The position numbers were made by a program, and so were the translations under genes. Source: Farysia itapuensis (Eukaryota > Basidiomycota > Ustilaginomycetes > Ustilaginales > Ustilaginaceae). Taken from it: 64,000 bases of DNA. Of this stretch, positions 48,831-61,832 are shown one piece after another. The notes under the pieces were generated by a model. It made no database searches. It saw only the letters and a list, made by a program, of their open reading frames with translations, and was not told the DNA's origin. The number at the start of each line of letters is the position of its first letter. Positions within the stretch are counted from its first letter, which is position 1. The stretch lies in the NCBI GenBank assembly GCA_023212645.1, contig JALBYC010000036.1, forward strand, positions 1 through 64,000, given 5' to 3'.

Positions 48831-50504
48831 GATTAGGCGCAAGGCAAACCGCCATTGAAAAAAAAACCGGGTGCATAAAATTCAGCCGAAGGACCGTGGA
48901 CGGCACGAAAATGCAGCAGGAGCGGACAAGATCCGAAACCTGGATGCAGGCAGATTGACAGAGGAAAGCATAGGCTCTGTATGGCAGGTGAAATACCAGA
49001 GGGATGCAGCAGTGCATTAACCTGCGCAAAGATCCGGATGCGGTCTGGGCACCCGAAGGGTGTTCAGGGAGTCGGTGCTCGGTCCGACGAGGCAGGCGCG
49101 AGCTCAGTCACGCGTAGGGTCGTAGAAGAAGCATACAGCTCACGCGCGCAAATCCTCATCCTTACACCACGACAATGTCTGATGAGACATGCGGGAGCCT
49201 TAGCCTTCGGGTCACTCAAGCAAGCACTCAACAACATCAGGTCGTCGACGGTACCTGCAAACTGCCACAAGTGCCATCATAGGAGACAACAGCTTTGAAG
49301 ATCTCAGAGCAACTCGTGTAAAACATCGCCGAGACTTCTGCACACCGACAGCAATGAACATCATGCTATTCAAACGAATCGCTTTGGCTTCTGCATTTCG
49401 AATCGCAGCAAAGAGGAGACCATGCCTTGTCTCTGGAGGTAAGCTTGGACATTTAGAGGACTAGACCTCGTCTGAATGCAGCTCACGGAGATCACAGTCG
49501 AGATAGAACGCGAGCGGTAGCTCACATGCACTTACGGGCCTTGCAACTTCTTTAGCCCAGCAGGTCAGACATCTGTGCCTGCGCACGCGGACGTATCGCC
49601 GCAGATCACACGGCACACGACGTTCAGTAGTGTTCAGTAGAGGTCGCAAATGAGACTCTCGAATTATCAATCGACCATACAGATGACCGAGATGGAGAGT
49701 GTGAATGCAGATACAAGATGATTTGAGACCACAATGCTGAAGGATCATCGCCATACGTCAATGGTCTCCACCACGACACATGATATAGATCTTCCTGACT
49801 CGCTCAAATGATAGGATACCATGAGTCGTAGCTCGCAGTCGACCTTCAGAAAAAGGAAGATTGGACAGTGTACGAGAGATATTCAGATCACATCAGAGTG
49901 TTTCTCAAACATTCGCAGATACAGCAAAGTACCTGAGGGCGAACAGTACACCGAAGTTCAAATTACGTGTTCGAGTGTCAATTGTTGTTGACATACCTCG
50001 GCAAAGAGGGACTTCCTGTTACGCTGCACGGACATGAGGACTCACGTCGGCGCGGAAGCGTCCCAACGCTTTGCGACTGACGGGTGACTGTGGCCTAAGA
50101 GTGGTGGGAAATACTGCCAAGGTCCCGGCGTGCACGAAGAAAAAAGTTGAGGGCACATATGTGACCACCAGCATCCCAGGTCTGGACTTTTGGCAAGGAA
50201 AGACAACAAATGCCCCTGTAATGGCGCAATAACAAGCCCTTTGTTGTCCTTTGGTGTAATGCAAGCAGGCGAGCTTAAGTATGTATATACAATGACTTCT
50301 GCTGGTAATGCCGGAAATAAGGAAGAGTGTATACGTAGATGTTCGTTCAATCAGCGCGCTGTAATGCGTGCATGGGAGGTGATATCAGCGAAGGCTTCAG
50401 CTGCATGGAGATAAGCGGAGTTACTGCAGGCGCAAACTGGATTTGCACAAGTACAGACCAGGTGTAGTGGCGTAGAGAATGTGTCAACTCTTCACTAGCA
50501 CTTC

Positions 50505-51240
50505 CTGCAGCCAAGTATGCAAGGTAGAGTTTCAACGTGCATGCAGTGAGAAAGCAGAATCGATGCAGCTGATAGACTGGTGTGGTGCCTGTGTCGCAGA
50601 CTTTGCCTGACAGTGCCATTCTGCCCGGAGTAGCAGTCAATATGCTGCTGCGGACAGCAAAGCATAACACCACCTTCTGGCTCTAGACACAGATAACGAT
50701 GCGAAAAGCAGACACGCTCAAGCAATTAAGATATTGCTTGCCGTAGAGTCTCGATCAAGGCTGCAGGATGAGTTAATGCAGAGCAAAAGATGGCGTATGA
50801 ACTCCAGAGCGTCGGCCCAAACAGCAGAAAACATCAAAACAAACGACGAGCTACGTCAGAAGTGAGGGCAGCGCATGAAAACCAGATACAGAGCAGCTTC
50901 TGGCTGTTAGCGACGAATCAGAAGCTGCAACAAGTGTCGATACAAGGGAAAGCGTGACCACATGATCAACGCGTGCACCTCCAGAGAAGAGCGAATGGCG
51001 ACAAAACGATGAAAATTGGGCAATATTGCATGCAGCAGAGCGTCACGAGTGCGGAAGGAGGGTAGCGCATCGCTGCGATAGACAGAAAGAAGTTCATTAG
51101 GCAGATTAGGCAGCAAATCGCAGAAAACGATTTCGGACCATGAGGAGATGATGGTGGTCGGAAGGGAAGATGCACAAACAAAAAAAGCGAGAACTAAACG
51201 GAAGAAATCGAAATCTAACAAGAAACATTTTTCGATCTAA
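50505..51240 (-). repeat. Dispersed repeat, copy C (inverted)
   Basis: On the minus strand, block 1 (TTAGTTCTCGC, anchor near 51197) and block 2 (GTTGAAACTCTAC, anchor near 50536) are 661 bp apart, matching copies A and B. A minus-strand frame of 104 codons (50907-51221) runs through block 1 and the following segment and has an LPNELL-like start of an F-box motif; it is the best preserved reading frame of the three copies. Confidence 0.7.
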
Positions 51241-52365
51241 CAGTGTTTAACCCCTCACCAAAAGGGCATCAGTCGGACTGAGCATGCTTCGCGATTGGCG
51301 AGAGGAGCGCACAGGGCTAAAACTGCGTCAGAGGCTGTCGAAGAGCCTAAGCTAGGACTTGTGCTTCGTTTGCTGATGTGAAAAAGTCTGACGAGCCGAG
51401 GAGAGGACGTCTATGCACCGCAAAGAACGTAGTCTATCTCACTCTACTCAACACGCTCGTCGGAGCGACTGAGAATCCATGACAGACAACGAAGTGGAAG
51501 TCTGGGAGTCTGGTAAGATCTGAAGCGCAGCTCTGTCGGAGGGGTTGACTGCAAAGGAGAAGAGTCCTTGCCTATGTTGGAAACATCGAAGTTCTTCATC
51601 ACAGAGCCGAGGGTCTCAGTAGTCATCGGCAGAGCTTTGGAATGCTCCACAGCTGAGTATCTGAGCATCATCGTCTCGGCTAGACTCATTGGCCAAGATG
51701 GTATGGCGTGACTTGCTCGTTGTACGCTGTCAGAAGCTGCACTGATGCGCTGAAATAACTGCTGTAAGCGACTGACTCCGAAGTATCAGACTAAGCATAG
51801 TACCGGTCGAGTGCGCGAGATGAAAGAGTTCCTAGCCATAACTGTCGCTCCGTTTTGTCGATGGAAAGCGAGGAGAAGCATCGTATGATGGTCACGCTTG
51901 TCGGCAGGCCGGAGCACGCGAGACATCCCAATTTGGGCTCGGCGCTGCTGCAGATAAGCTGGACAACATTTTTCGTGGACAAGGTAGCAGAAAACGCTGC
52001 TCAAATTAAGGTGTAAAGCGTTCGCGAAGCAGAAGTTGGTAGGCTTTGTTTGCGGCCTCGAAAGGTTCCGAGTTGGCCAGCCTTTGGCTTGCAACGCAAG
52101 ATACAACGTGAATTATCCAGCAGAAGCGTCCTTGTTCTGCTTCGTGCAGGTGTTCGGGAGCACCTCTGCGTTCTTGCAGGCGAACAGCGACATTCTGACG
52201 ACGAACAATGAAGTCAAGTAAAGTCGAATGTTGTGAGTAGACCCGAAGTTGTGCAAACTTGACAAATCCGCGTCCCAGTCACGAATGACACCTCCACTTG
52301 TTTGCAGTATTCAACAGCGCTTCTTGCTTCTCTTCCGTTGACCGAAACGCTAGGGTGCGCGCGCC

Positions 52366-55300
52366 ATGTCATCTCGGGATGAGATCCTGAGACGAGCGTC
52401 TCTGCTCCCGTTCCACAGCCAGATCGTGGACTCTCTCGTCACCGAAGATGACGAGGAATCAGGCGAGGACGGCGATGCTCTTGTCATTGTAGCACGCGGA
52501 CTGGGACTTCGTCGCATCGTCAGCACTATCTTACGCCTCTACGACGGGCCCAACAACCTGGTGATTCTTGTCAATGCCACCACTGAGGAAGAAGTCGGGA
52601 TAGGAGAGGAGCTGACGACACTAGGGGTCCGCAAACCTGGCCTCCGCGCCATACACCACGAGATGCCCGCCAAACAACGATCAGAGTTGTACCTATCTGG
52701 TGGTATCATGAGCGTCACCTCGCGCATCCTCGTAGTGGACATGCTGAGCAAGCGCATACCCACCAGTCTCGTTACTGGTCTCGTTGTGCTGCATGCCGAA
52801 AAGGTGACACCCACCTCCGTCGAGGCATTCATCGCGAGAATATACAGGCAGGAGAATCACGATGGCTTCCTCAAAGCGTTCTCGGACAACCCGGAGCACT
52901 TCACGATTGGAATCAGTCCTCTGCAGACCGTTCTTAGCCAGCTTCGTATTCGCAGGGTTGAACTCTGGCCACGGTTCCATCAACAGACGAATCGTGATCT
53001 CGGTCAGAAGAGAGCCGACGTTGTTGAACTGCATCAGCCGCTGACGCGATCCATGCGCAACATTCAGACCGCCATCATTGAGTGCTTGGATGCTTCTCTT
53101 GCAGAACTGAAGCGTGGAAATGCCAACGTAAGTACGAAGAGAACGTCAGCAGAGACTCACCGTCGCTGACCGCATTCTGGACAGGTGGAAACCGACGAGT
53201 TCAACGTCGACAACGCCATCTTTCGAGCATTTGACGTCATGGTTCGACGCCAGCTGGACCCGATATGGCACCGCGTCAGTGCCAAGACCAAGCAGCTGGT
53301 TGGCGATCTGACTACGCTGCGTAACCTGCTTAAGTAAGTCAAAGACCTATGCAGCGCGGAGTTGCGTGACCTGGCCCTGATCTCCCATTTTGGCAATGCA
53401 GTTATCTACTTACCTACGACGCGGTAACGTTCAACTCGTACCTCGAAACGATATTGGCCTCCAGTTCAACTACAGCGAAGGGTACAGCACGACAGCACCA
53501 GTCGTCTTGGCTCTTTATGGACGCCGCCAATGTCATTTTTCATGAGGCAAAGAGGCGAGTCTTCATCTGGGACGCCAACAAAACGTCTCAGCGCATCGAA
53601 GAAATGCGCGAAAATGGTTATGAAGATGACGAAGACGCTCTACGCGAAGCAGAAGGGACGTCAAATACTAGTGCGCCGTCCAACGGAAGCGGCCGAACAG
53701 CGATACCACCCGAGGTGGAACCGATACTCGAAGAGAATCCCAAATGGCACCTTCTCCGCGAGGTGCTGGATGAGATTGAGCAAGAGATCCATTTCACGGG
53801 TTCGGATGCAGGTAAGTGCTGATCTTTGTTGTACAAAGCTTCCAACGTCTGATATCTTGCTTCACGCAATGTAGTGATGGCGACAAGCAACACCGTCCTG
53901 ATCATGTGTGGCACTGAAAGGACCGGCTTTCAGTTGCGGCAGATCCTCTCCACAATGGACGAGTGTCCTGAGGAAAGCCCGGGAAAGCAACTTATGCAGC
54001 GCCTTCTTCGATCCTACTTCTTGTGGAAAGGTGGACTCGGCAAGCTAAACACAAACGGTTCGCAGATTCCACGTGCAGAGGCCAATGGACAAAATAGTCC
54101 CGCTGGGTCCGGCGCGGTAGACACGGGCGCAGTCAACGAAGCTTTGAAACGCAAAGGGATGGCTCAGCGCGGACCAAATGCCGCTGCCAAACGACGAAGG
54201 CAGCGGGGAGGTGCATCGAGTTCGGTTGGCGGTCGCTTCAACAAGGCTACCGACGCCACTGGAGTTGCTAGCTTCGAGGCAGAGGCGGCTCAAGTCTCCA
54301 AATTGTAAGTATGCTTATGTTCGGAAGCAGGTTTCAAGTGTTGACACTCACTTTGCCTTTTCATCGCCCGCCGCAGCATCGACTCGGCTTTGTCCACGGC
54401 AAGTGCGGATCAATCTGGGCAAGACGCCAGTCTCGCAGCCGGTCATGACGCGGATGACATCGACGAAGACGAATTTGACGCCTTCTTTGGCATGCTCAGT
54501 ATGGAGAATCTCGTCGTAGTACGATCATATCGCGGAGATCAGGACGACAAAGTGTTGCAAGAGCTGCGACCCCGATTTGTCATCATGTACGACCCGGATC
54601 CGGCCTTCGTTCGGAGAGTAGAGGTGTATCGCAGCACCAATCCTGGCGTGGGAGTTCGGGTGTACTTCCTAATCTATGCTGACTCGGTTGAAGAACAGCG
54701 CTATTTGAGCGCTCTTCGTCGCGAGAAAGAGTCCTTTGAGCGGCTAATTCGCGAAAAGTCAATGATGGCATTGCCATTGACTGCAGATGGCCGTCCCGCC
54801 GCCGAGGATCATGATCAGCGGTTCTTGCGCACAATCAGCAGTCGAGTGGCCGGGGGGCAAAGGTCGGCGACTTCCGAACCACCGCGGATCATAGTCGACA
54901 TGCGGGAGTTTCGTTCGAGTCTACCATCAATGCTCCACGCTGCTGATATCCAGGTTGTGCCATGTACACTACAAGTAGGCGATTACATCTTGTCGCCGAC
55001 GATGTGCGTCGAGCGAAAGAGTCTAAGCGATCTGGCGCAGAGTTTCAACTCAGGCCGATTATATACCCAGTGCGAGCTCATGTGCGTCCACTACCAGCAC
55101 CCCATCCTGCTCATCGAATTTGAGCAGGATAAGTCTTTCTCGCTGAAATCTACCCACGAAGGTCGAGCACCCACTGCGCGAAATACACCGTCAGATCTCG
55201 ATATGCAGGCAAAGCTGGTGCTCCTCACGTCCGCTTTTCCGCGGCTTCGCATAATCTGGTCCAGCTCTCCGTATGCGACTGCCGACATTTTCGCCGATCT

Positions 55301-55658
55301 AAAGCAGACCTTTGAAGAGCCTGATGCGGCCAAGGTGGCACTCATTGGGCTCGAGGACATAATGGAAACGGAGCAAGCCGCAGACCCATCGAAAGTCACC
55401 AATGCGTCCAGCAACACCTGGCAATCTGCCAGCGAGCATTCTTTCAACCTGGGACCGCAAGACCTGCTTCGTGCGTTGCCTGGTGTCAACACGAAGAACT
55501 TTCGCTATATCATGAACCAGGTGCGGGACATGTCGGATTTGTGTGACATGTCTCTGGACGAATTGCGGGAGCTAATCGGCGTCGAGCCAGCGAGACAAGT
55601 GTCGCGCTTCGTCGCCAAAGATGTTCAGAAGCCAGCCGAGGAATCATCCGCACCGTAA
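52366..55658 (+). CDS. RAD1: DNA repair endonuclease Rad1 (XPF/ERCC4)
   Basis: Five exons (52366-53127, 53185-53333, 53402-53811, 53875-54304, 54377-55658) join in frame to 1010 residues. All four introns are 57-72 bp with GTAAGT donors. The N-terminal part is the inactive helicase-like domain; an acidic and low-complexity middle follows; the ERCC4 nuclease contains GDYILSP and VERKSLSDL (catalytic ERK at about 796-798); and a helix-hairpin-helix pair near the C-terminus starts at LLRALPGVNTKN. With Rad10/ERCC1 it cuts 5' of lesions in nucleotide excision repair and removes flaps and crosslinks. It borders the gene-free tract. Confidence 0.93.
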
Positions 55659-55961
55659 AGATGATGGGAGGGAAGATACATGCGCAATGCGCCTATCCAT
55701 TCACTTAGACAGTATAGGTTTTAGCCATCTTTCGCTAAGCGGCATGGAGCGACGTTAGCCGTCATTATTAGCCAGCAAGACGGTTGGCCCGCAGGCCTAG
55801 CATGCATGCTGTCTCACACATCGTCCGCCATCAGCGAAAGGAAGACACAACATAGAGAAACGGTTCGTTCATTTCGGTGAAATATTGTGTGTAGAAAGGG
55901 ATATGCGTGTGTTTTGTCTAGACGTCCGGAACGAGTTACCTCGATAGAGCCATGACCAGGC
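55659..55961. other. Convergent 3' region between rad1 and atp2
   Basis: No gene is seen. Confidence 0.4.
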
Positions 55962-57680
<1,719 letters not shown>

Positions 57681-58467
57681 GACGACGATGAGGGATGATG
57701 TGGGTGAGGTCAAGGAGATGATGGAAGAAGAAGATTGTGATCGCTCTCGCGCGTTCGGGGCAATTGCGCCCTGCAAATGTGATCACTGCGAATTGCGAAC
57801 GAATCAATCGGCGCCCTTGGCGACGAAAATTGTGAGGCAAGCAAAAATTGTAAATGTGCTGATTACAATCTGCAATACAATCGAAGCGTAATACTCTACT
57901 GATCGGTTCCGACGAAGCACGCTCCATCTTTTCCGCCTCTTTCCGCCTTTGCGCCTCAGCCTCTTGCCCTCTAACCATTTAAACTCGCAGCGGGGCAGAT
58001 CAATTACACTGCGGAAGCAGCGAATGGCTGAATGTTTGCTTGCTCGATGTTTTTGACTTTATGAGATTGAGTAGCGACGGACATGTCAGCTGAAAACAGC
58101 CAGTAGCTGCGGTTCCCGACACATTCCGGTTTTATCACTCGGACGAATGATTAATGAATGACCTAACAACTGAAGTCACGATTCACTTTGCTAGCTTTGC
58201 TTTAGTACCTTCGACGATCGACACAGCAGGCACCTGAACAGACTCTGTTTCGAGGCTGTTTGTCGCGGTAGCTTCGCAATCGGCTGCGCTGATATCTGAG
58301 TTCCTGTATACGAGATGTGTGCCGCGTGCCGCTAAATGCCGATCAATTAGCGTGATATGGGGAGCTAGATCGGCGAGGTGGAGATGCGATTTGGGAAGAA
58401 ATCAATCTGTGAATGTCTGTGCGATTCCTGCCATCCGTACCTCATCCTATCGACGTAGACAGTACCA
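57681..58467. other. Divergent promoter region, about 790 bp
   Basis: It lies between atp2 and the acidic mitochondrial protein gene. No coding sequence or repeat is evident. Confidence 0.45.
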
Positions 58468-59148
58468 ATGATTGCCCGAACTGCACCGCGAATTGCACGT
58501 CCAGTGCTGGGCGCGTCGACAAGACCTGTCGCTCGCACTGCTGTTGCCCGCACCTCCAATTATGCGCGTGGGTACGCTTCTTCAGCCATGCCACCCAAAT
58601 CAGACATGCCTTGGGCTGTGGCTTCTGTCGTCGTGTTTGGCAGTCTCTTCGTCTACGTAACCGCACCTGGCAAGAAGGACAGCCACGGTCATGACGATCA
58701 CGGTGACAAGCATGGCAAGCATGACGAAGAAGCCGCAGACGAGGACGACAGCGAGGATTCCGAGCCACAAGAGCCTCAGGAGCTGCCGAGCGGCGACATC
58801 GAACATCCCGAAGGCTTTGTCGAGGTCAAGCGACAGGACCTGCGGGATGATGCACCTGAAGGCGACAAGCACATTGATTCGAGATCTGTCTCGGACGAGC
58901 ACGCTTTCGACAAGCAATCCAAGGCCAAGCGAGACCCACCGATGCCTCACGACAACACCACCTTCCAGCACGGCCTTGCTGCTGCCAAGGACGGCAACCC
59001 CATTTCTGATCCCAAAAAGGTTGTCGCGAGCGCCAAGACGCAAAAGGAGGAAAAAGCAAAGAGCAAGGCTGGCGAGAAAGTGGATGCCAATGCCAACCAG
59101 GGAAACGACGACAGTCAACAAGACGGCAATGACAAGGATGACGAATGA
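58468..59148 (+). CDS. Acidic mitochondrial-type membrane protein, unknown
   Basis: 226 residues: an Arg/Ala-rich presequence (1-38), one membrane helix (about 47-66, AVASVVVFGSLFVYVTA), then a His/Asp/Lys stretch (HGHDDHGDKHGKHDEE) and a strongly acidic, disordered tail. The arrangement suggests an inner- or outer-membrane protein with a metal-binding-like His/Asp loop, but no known family is recognised. The tail (YARGYAS before the helix) resembles presequence cleavage sites. The start is the only ATG at the presequence. Confidence 0.65.
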   Translation: MIARTAPRIARPVLGASTRPVARTAVARTSNYARGYASSAMPPKSDMPWAVASVVVFGSLFVYVTAPGKKDSHGHDDHGDKHGKHDEEAADEDDSEDSEPQEPQELPSGDIEHPEGFVEVKRQDLRDDAPEGDKHIDSRSVSDEHAFDKQSKAKRDPPMPHDNTTFQHGLAAAKDGNPISDPKKVVASAKTQKEEKAKSKAGEKVDANANQGNDDSQQDGNDKDDE

Positions 59149-59201
59149 GCCTGATTCGTATTTATCTTCAAGCACTCAATACAACAGAAGCAATATCAAT
59201 G

Positions 59202-60150
59202 TCACATTTGTGTCTGCCGTGAAGCTATGTGCTGTCGAAGAGCATGCTTGTCCAAGAGCATCGCGAGATCTTTGCCCGTCTCGCCCTGATAAAGCCAGAG
59301 CAAGTGCGCGCACACCGTGTGAATCTCGGGCCTGGTGGCGTCAAAGAGGACCCACCACGGTGCAGGCAACATGGGCAGCGGTATTGGCGGCTCGCACATC
59401 TTGGCTGCAAGGTAGATTGCCGCACATGCAATGATGTGTGGTGGGAAAAGACAGTGAATCGGAGTCTGCAGACTAAGGATGACAGAATCGTATCAGCCTT
59501 AGATTGCCTGAAGGCAGAGCAAACACTTAAACTCACCTGTCGTTCAAGAACGACCACGCCCGCTGAGCAAGTGAGACTGTCGCCTTTGATGACCGACGCT
59601 CCTCTGCCTGAGTCGGCAAGCGGTTTGAGACAAGTCGAGCTGCGTCTGCAAGTCCAAGGACCTGGAGGTAATTGACCATCATTGCATAGGGCAGGATGAC
59701 GTGGACGTCGAAGGCAAGCCGCTTGAGTATCTGCATCTCGGCCACGACGATCGCGTCCTTCATGTCGTAGAACTTTTGATCATACAAACCGGACTGAGTG
59801 TATGCGCCAGAGCTCTGTGTGGTTTGGTCCCTCTGCAGCGTGTAGTCGAATGCATTGATCAGATGACGCAGGCGCACCGGCGTCTCTTCCAGTTTTGTTG
59901 ATAGAAAGAGCGCTCCCATGGCAACGTCTCTGAGACTGAAGGCATGCAGGGAGGATACGAACCAAAATCGGTGGAAGAGCACTTGTGCCACTGCCATGGT
60001 GCGTTGCGGCAATCTAAGCAGCACACCTGCCTGCTGCATCAGTCGGCAAGCATGAGCTCGCAATCTGTACTCGAGCTCTCTCGGAACATGGTCAACACGC
60101 GAAGGCGTCTCTACCAGCTGCTGCTCCGAGGCCAATGTGTTGTAGAGCAT
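59202..60150 (-). CDS. Cyclin L-like cyclin
   Basis: Two exons (60150-59537 and 59472-59202) join over a 64-bp intron to 294 residues. The first exon holds the first cyclin box (RTMAVAQVLFHRFWF, ALFLSTKLEETPVRLR). The spliced junction FLND-S-LQTPIH matches the human cyclin L motif (LLNDSLRT), and the second box has PHIIACAAIYLAAK and WWVLFDATRPEI. Cyclin L pairs with CDK11-type kinases in transcription and splicing. The metazoan RS-rich tail is absent, which is expected in fungi. It is divergent from the J-domain gene. Confidence 0.85.
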
Positions 60151-60368
60151 GTCGCCTTCCTAGTTAGAGGCCCCGTACGAAAGCAAAAAAGCAACTTCTG
60201 TATGTTAGATCACAGTTTTTTGCACGTGAAAAAGTGTTGGTTCGAAGCTCCGTGTTGAATCGGACAACACTGCGGACCTGCATTGGAGTTGCCATGTTTT
60301 GTTGCTGCCACCAAGCCGGGCTGATAAGATCCATGTCTTGCCCACAGGACTAGCACGCAATTGGTGCA

Positions 60369-61643
60369 ATGTCGTTCATCGCGTCGCTCTTCTATAGAGC
60401 TACGCTGAGCGAAGAAAACCTAAAAGCACCTGTCGAAAAAGCGAGCCGCAATCGGTCAAGGAGTCGACGCTCGCCCACTTCGTCACACGATGATGTGGCC
60501 ACCTTTCTTTCCGGAACCCTGGACGGCGACGATATAGAAGCTACCTCGGATGATAAGGCCTCGCAGACTTTCCGCGACAAAGTCCAGATCATCGACCAAA
60601 TCATCGCCGAAGACAATCTGTATAAAGTTTTGGGTGTCACAAGGCTAGCCAAAACAGAAGATATCCGTCGTGCATTCTTGACACGTAGCCGCTCCTGTCA
60701 TCCCGACAAGTTTCCCGACTACCCGCCGTCGACAGTTGCTTTCCAGAAACTGGCATTTGCGTACGAGACGCTGTCCAAACCTGCCTCACGGCAGGCCTAC
60801 GAATTCGCACCAACGTCCCACACATTGTTCAAAGATAGGGCTTCTCAGACGGTGTTCGAGGATGAGTTTGGCGAGGCATTCGCTGATGCTACCCTTCAAG
60901 ACGTCCTCTTTACAGTTTATGTCGAGTTCTTCGAGGGCGATTTCACTTCCGTGAAGGCTCTGCTGAAGGTGATGGCGGATAGCGGGCTCGGCACCTATAA
61001 TGATGCCAACATCCGCAGTATAGAGTCCAAATTCCTCAAGCTATCACAGATGATGCGGGCCACTCGGAGATACTCGCGCGTACTGCTCAACGAGATGTCG
61101 CGCCTCTATGAGATCCAACAGGATCTGCGCGGACTCTCGTACTTTGACATTCCAGGCCGGTTACGGCTCACGCTCCAGTTGGCAAGGGTTACCTTGAGTA
61201 TACCGCTTGCAATCGATCAAGCTATGCAAAACCCTGAGGATTACGATCGCAAAGAATTTGGACAATGGATCGACGATTCGCGTAGGTTCCCTACCGAGGG
61301 TGCCTCCGATAGCAGTGACAGCGAACCAACCAGCGACGGCCGTTCGTTTGGTGTTCGATTCAAAGCAGACGCTGACATCCCCGGTTCGGATGATCCGGCA
61401 CGCAAGCGCTATCAACATGCGCGCAATGCTCGCGTTGCCAGACGAGCCAAGCAGAGGCGCACGTCGCGTCACGGCACCAGCTTTAGCAATAACATAGAAG
61501 CATCCTCGGCAGATGAGGATGAAGACGCGGAGAGCAAGAATGGCTTTCTTGGCCACACTACCACCGCACTCTTTACTGGCATGGTTGGTCTTTTAGAGGC
61601 AGGAGAAGGCTGGGTCGGTGGCAAGCCGACAACCACCACATGA
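60369..61643 (+). CDS. J-domain protein (DnaJ-like co-chaperone)
   Basis: 424 residues, intronless. A basic, Ser/Arg-rich N-terminus (20-40) precedes a J domain at about residues 81-145, with the essential HPD at 111-113. The downstream part (150-320) is a helical region of unknown type; the C-terminus is acidic and basic low complexity (ARRAKQRRTS). The family would stimulate Hsp70 ATPase. No Zn-finger or typical C-terminal domain is present, so this is a class C J protein with unassigned client. It lies between two cyclin genes. Confidence 0.8.
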   Translation: MSFIASLFYRATLSEENLKAPVEKASRNRSRSRRSPTSSHDDVATFLSGTLDGDDIEATSDDKASQTFRDKVQIIDQIIAEDNLYKVLGVTRLAKTEDIRRAFLTRSRSCHPDKFPDYPPSTVAFQKLAFAYETLSKPASRQAYEFAPTSHTLFKDRASQTVFEDEFGEAFADATLQDVLFTVYVEFFEGDFTSVKALLKVMADSGLGTYNDANIRSIESKFLKLSQMMRATRRYSRVLLNEMSRLYEIQQDLRGLSYFDIPGRLRLTLQLARVTLSIPLAIDQAMQNPEDYDRKEFGQWIDDSRRFPTEGASDSSDSEPTSDGRSFGVRFKADADIPGSDDPARKRYQHARNARVARRAKQRRTSRHGTSFSNNIEASSADEDEDAESKNGFLGHTTTALFTGMVGLLEAGEGWVGGKPTTTT

Positions 61644-61832
61644 ACTCCCTCCCCCATCTCAACATATATACCCCCGCAGCGTTCCTGCATCTGCTGCATT
61701 AATTTATGATCGATTTTCCATGTCCAGAAATATGTGTGGAATTTGTTTTTGCATTAGGCGGTAGCAGAGGTGGACCCTTGTGCTGCCATCTCTTTCTTCT
61801 CGACTTTTGCACCCAACAAGGGCGATGACTTG

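Larger units (their letters stand above)
42998..52365. other. Gene-free tract of about 9.4 kb
   Basis: I see no open frame with a recognisable domain, signal peptide or splice pattern in this stretch, against about one gene per 2 kb elsewhere. Short frames are numerous but none is convincing. The tract holds three copies of a dispersed repeat (43381-44101, 45060-45795, 50505-51240), a TIR-bounded AT-rich element (46674-47148), a tandem repeat array (about 48050-48830) with a 14-G run, and a GCATATAT microsatellite. The stretches 46.0-46.6, 49.0-50.5 and 51.3-52.3 kb hold nothing I can name. Confidence 0.7.
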
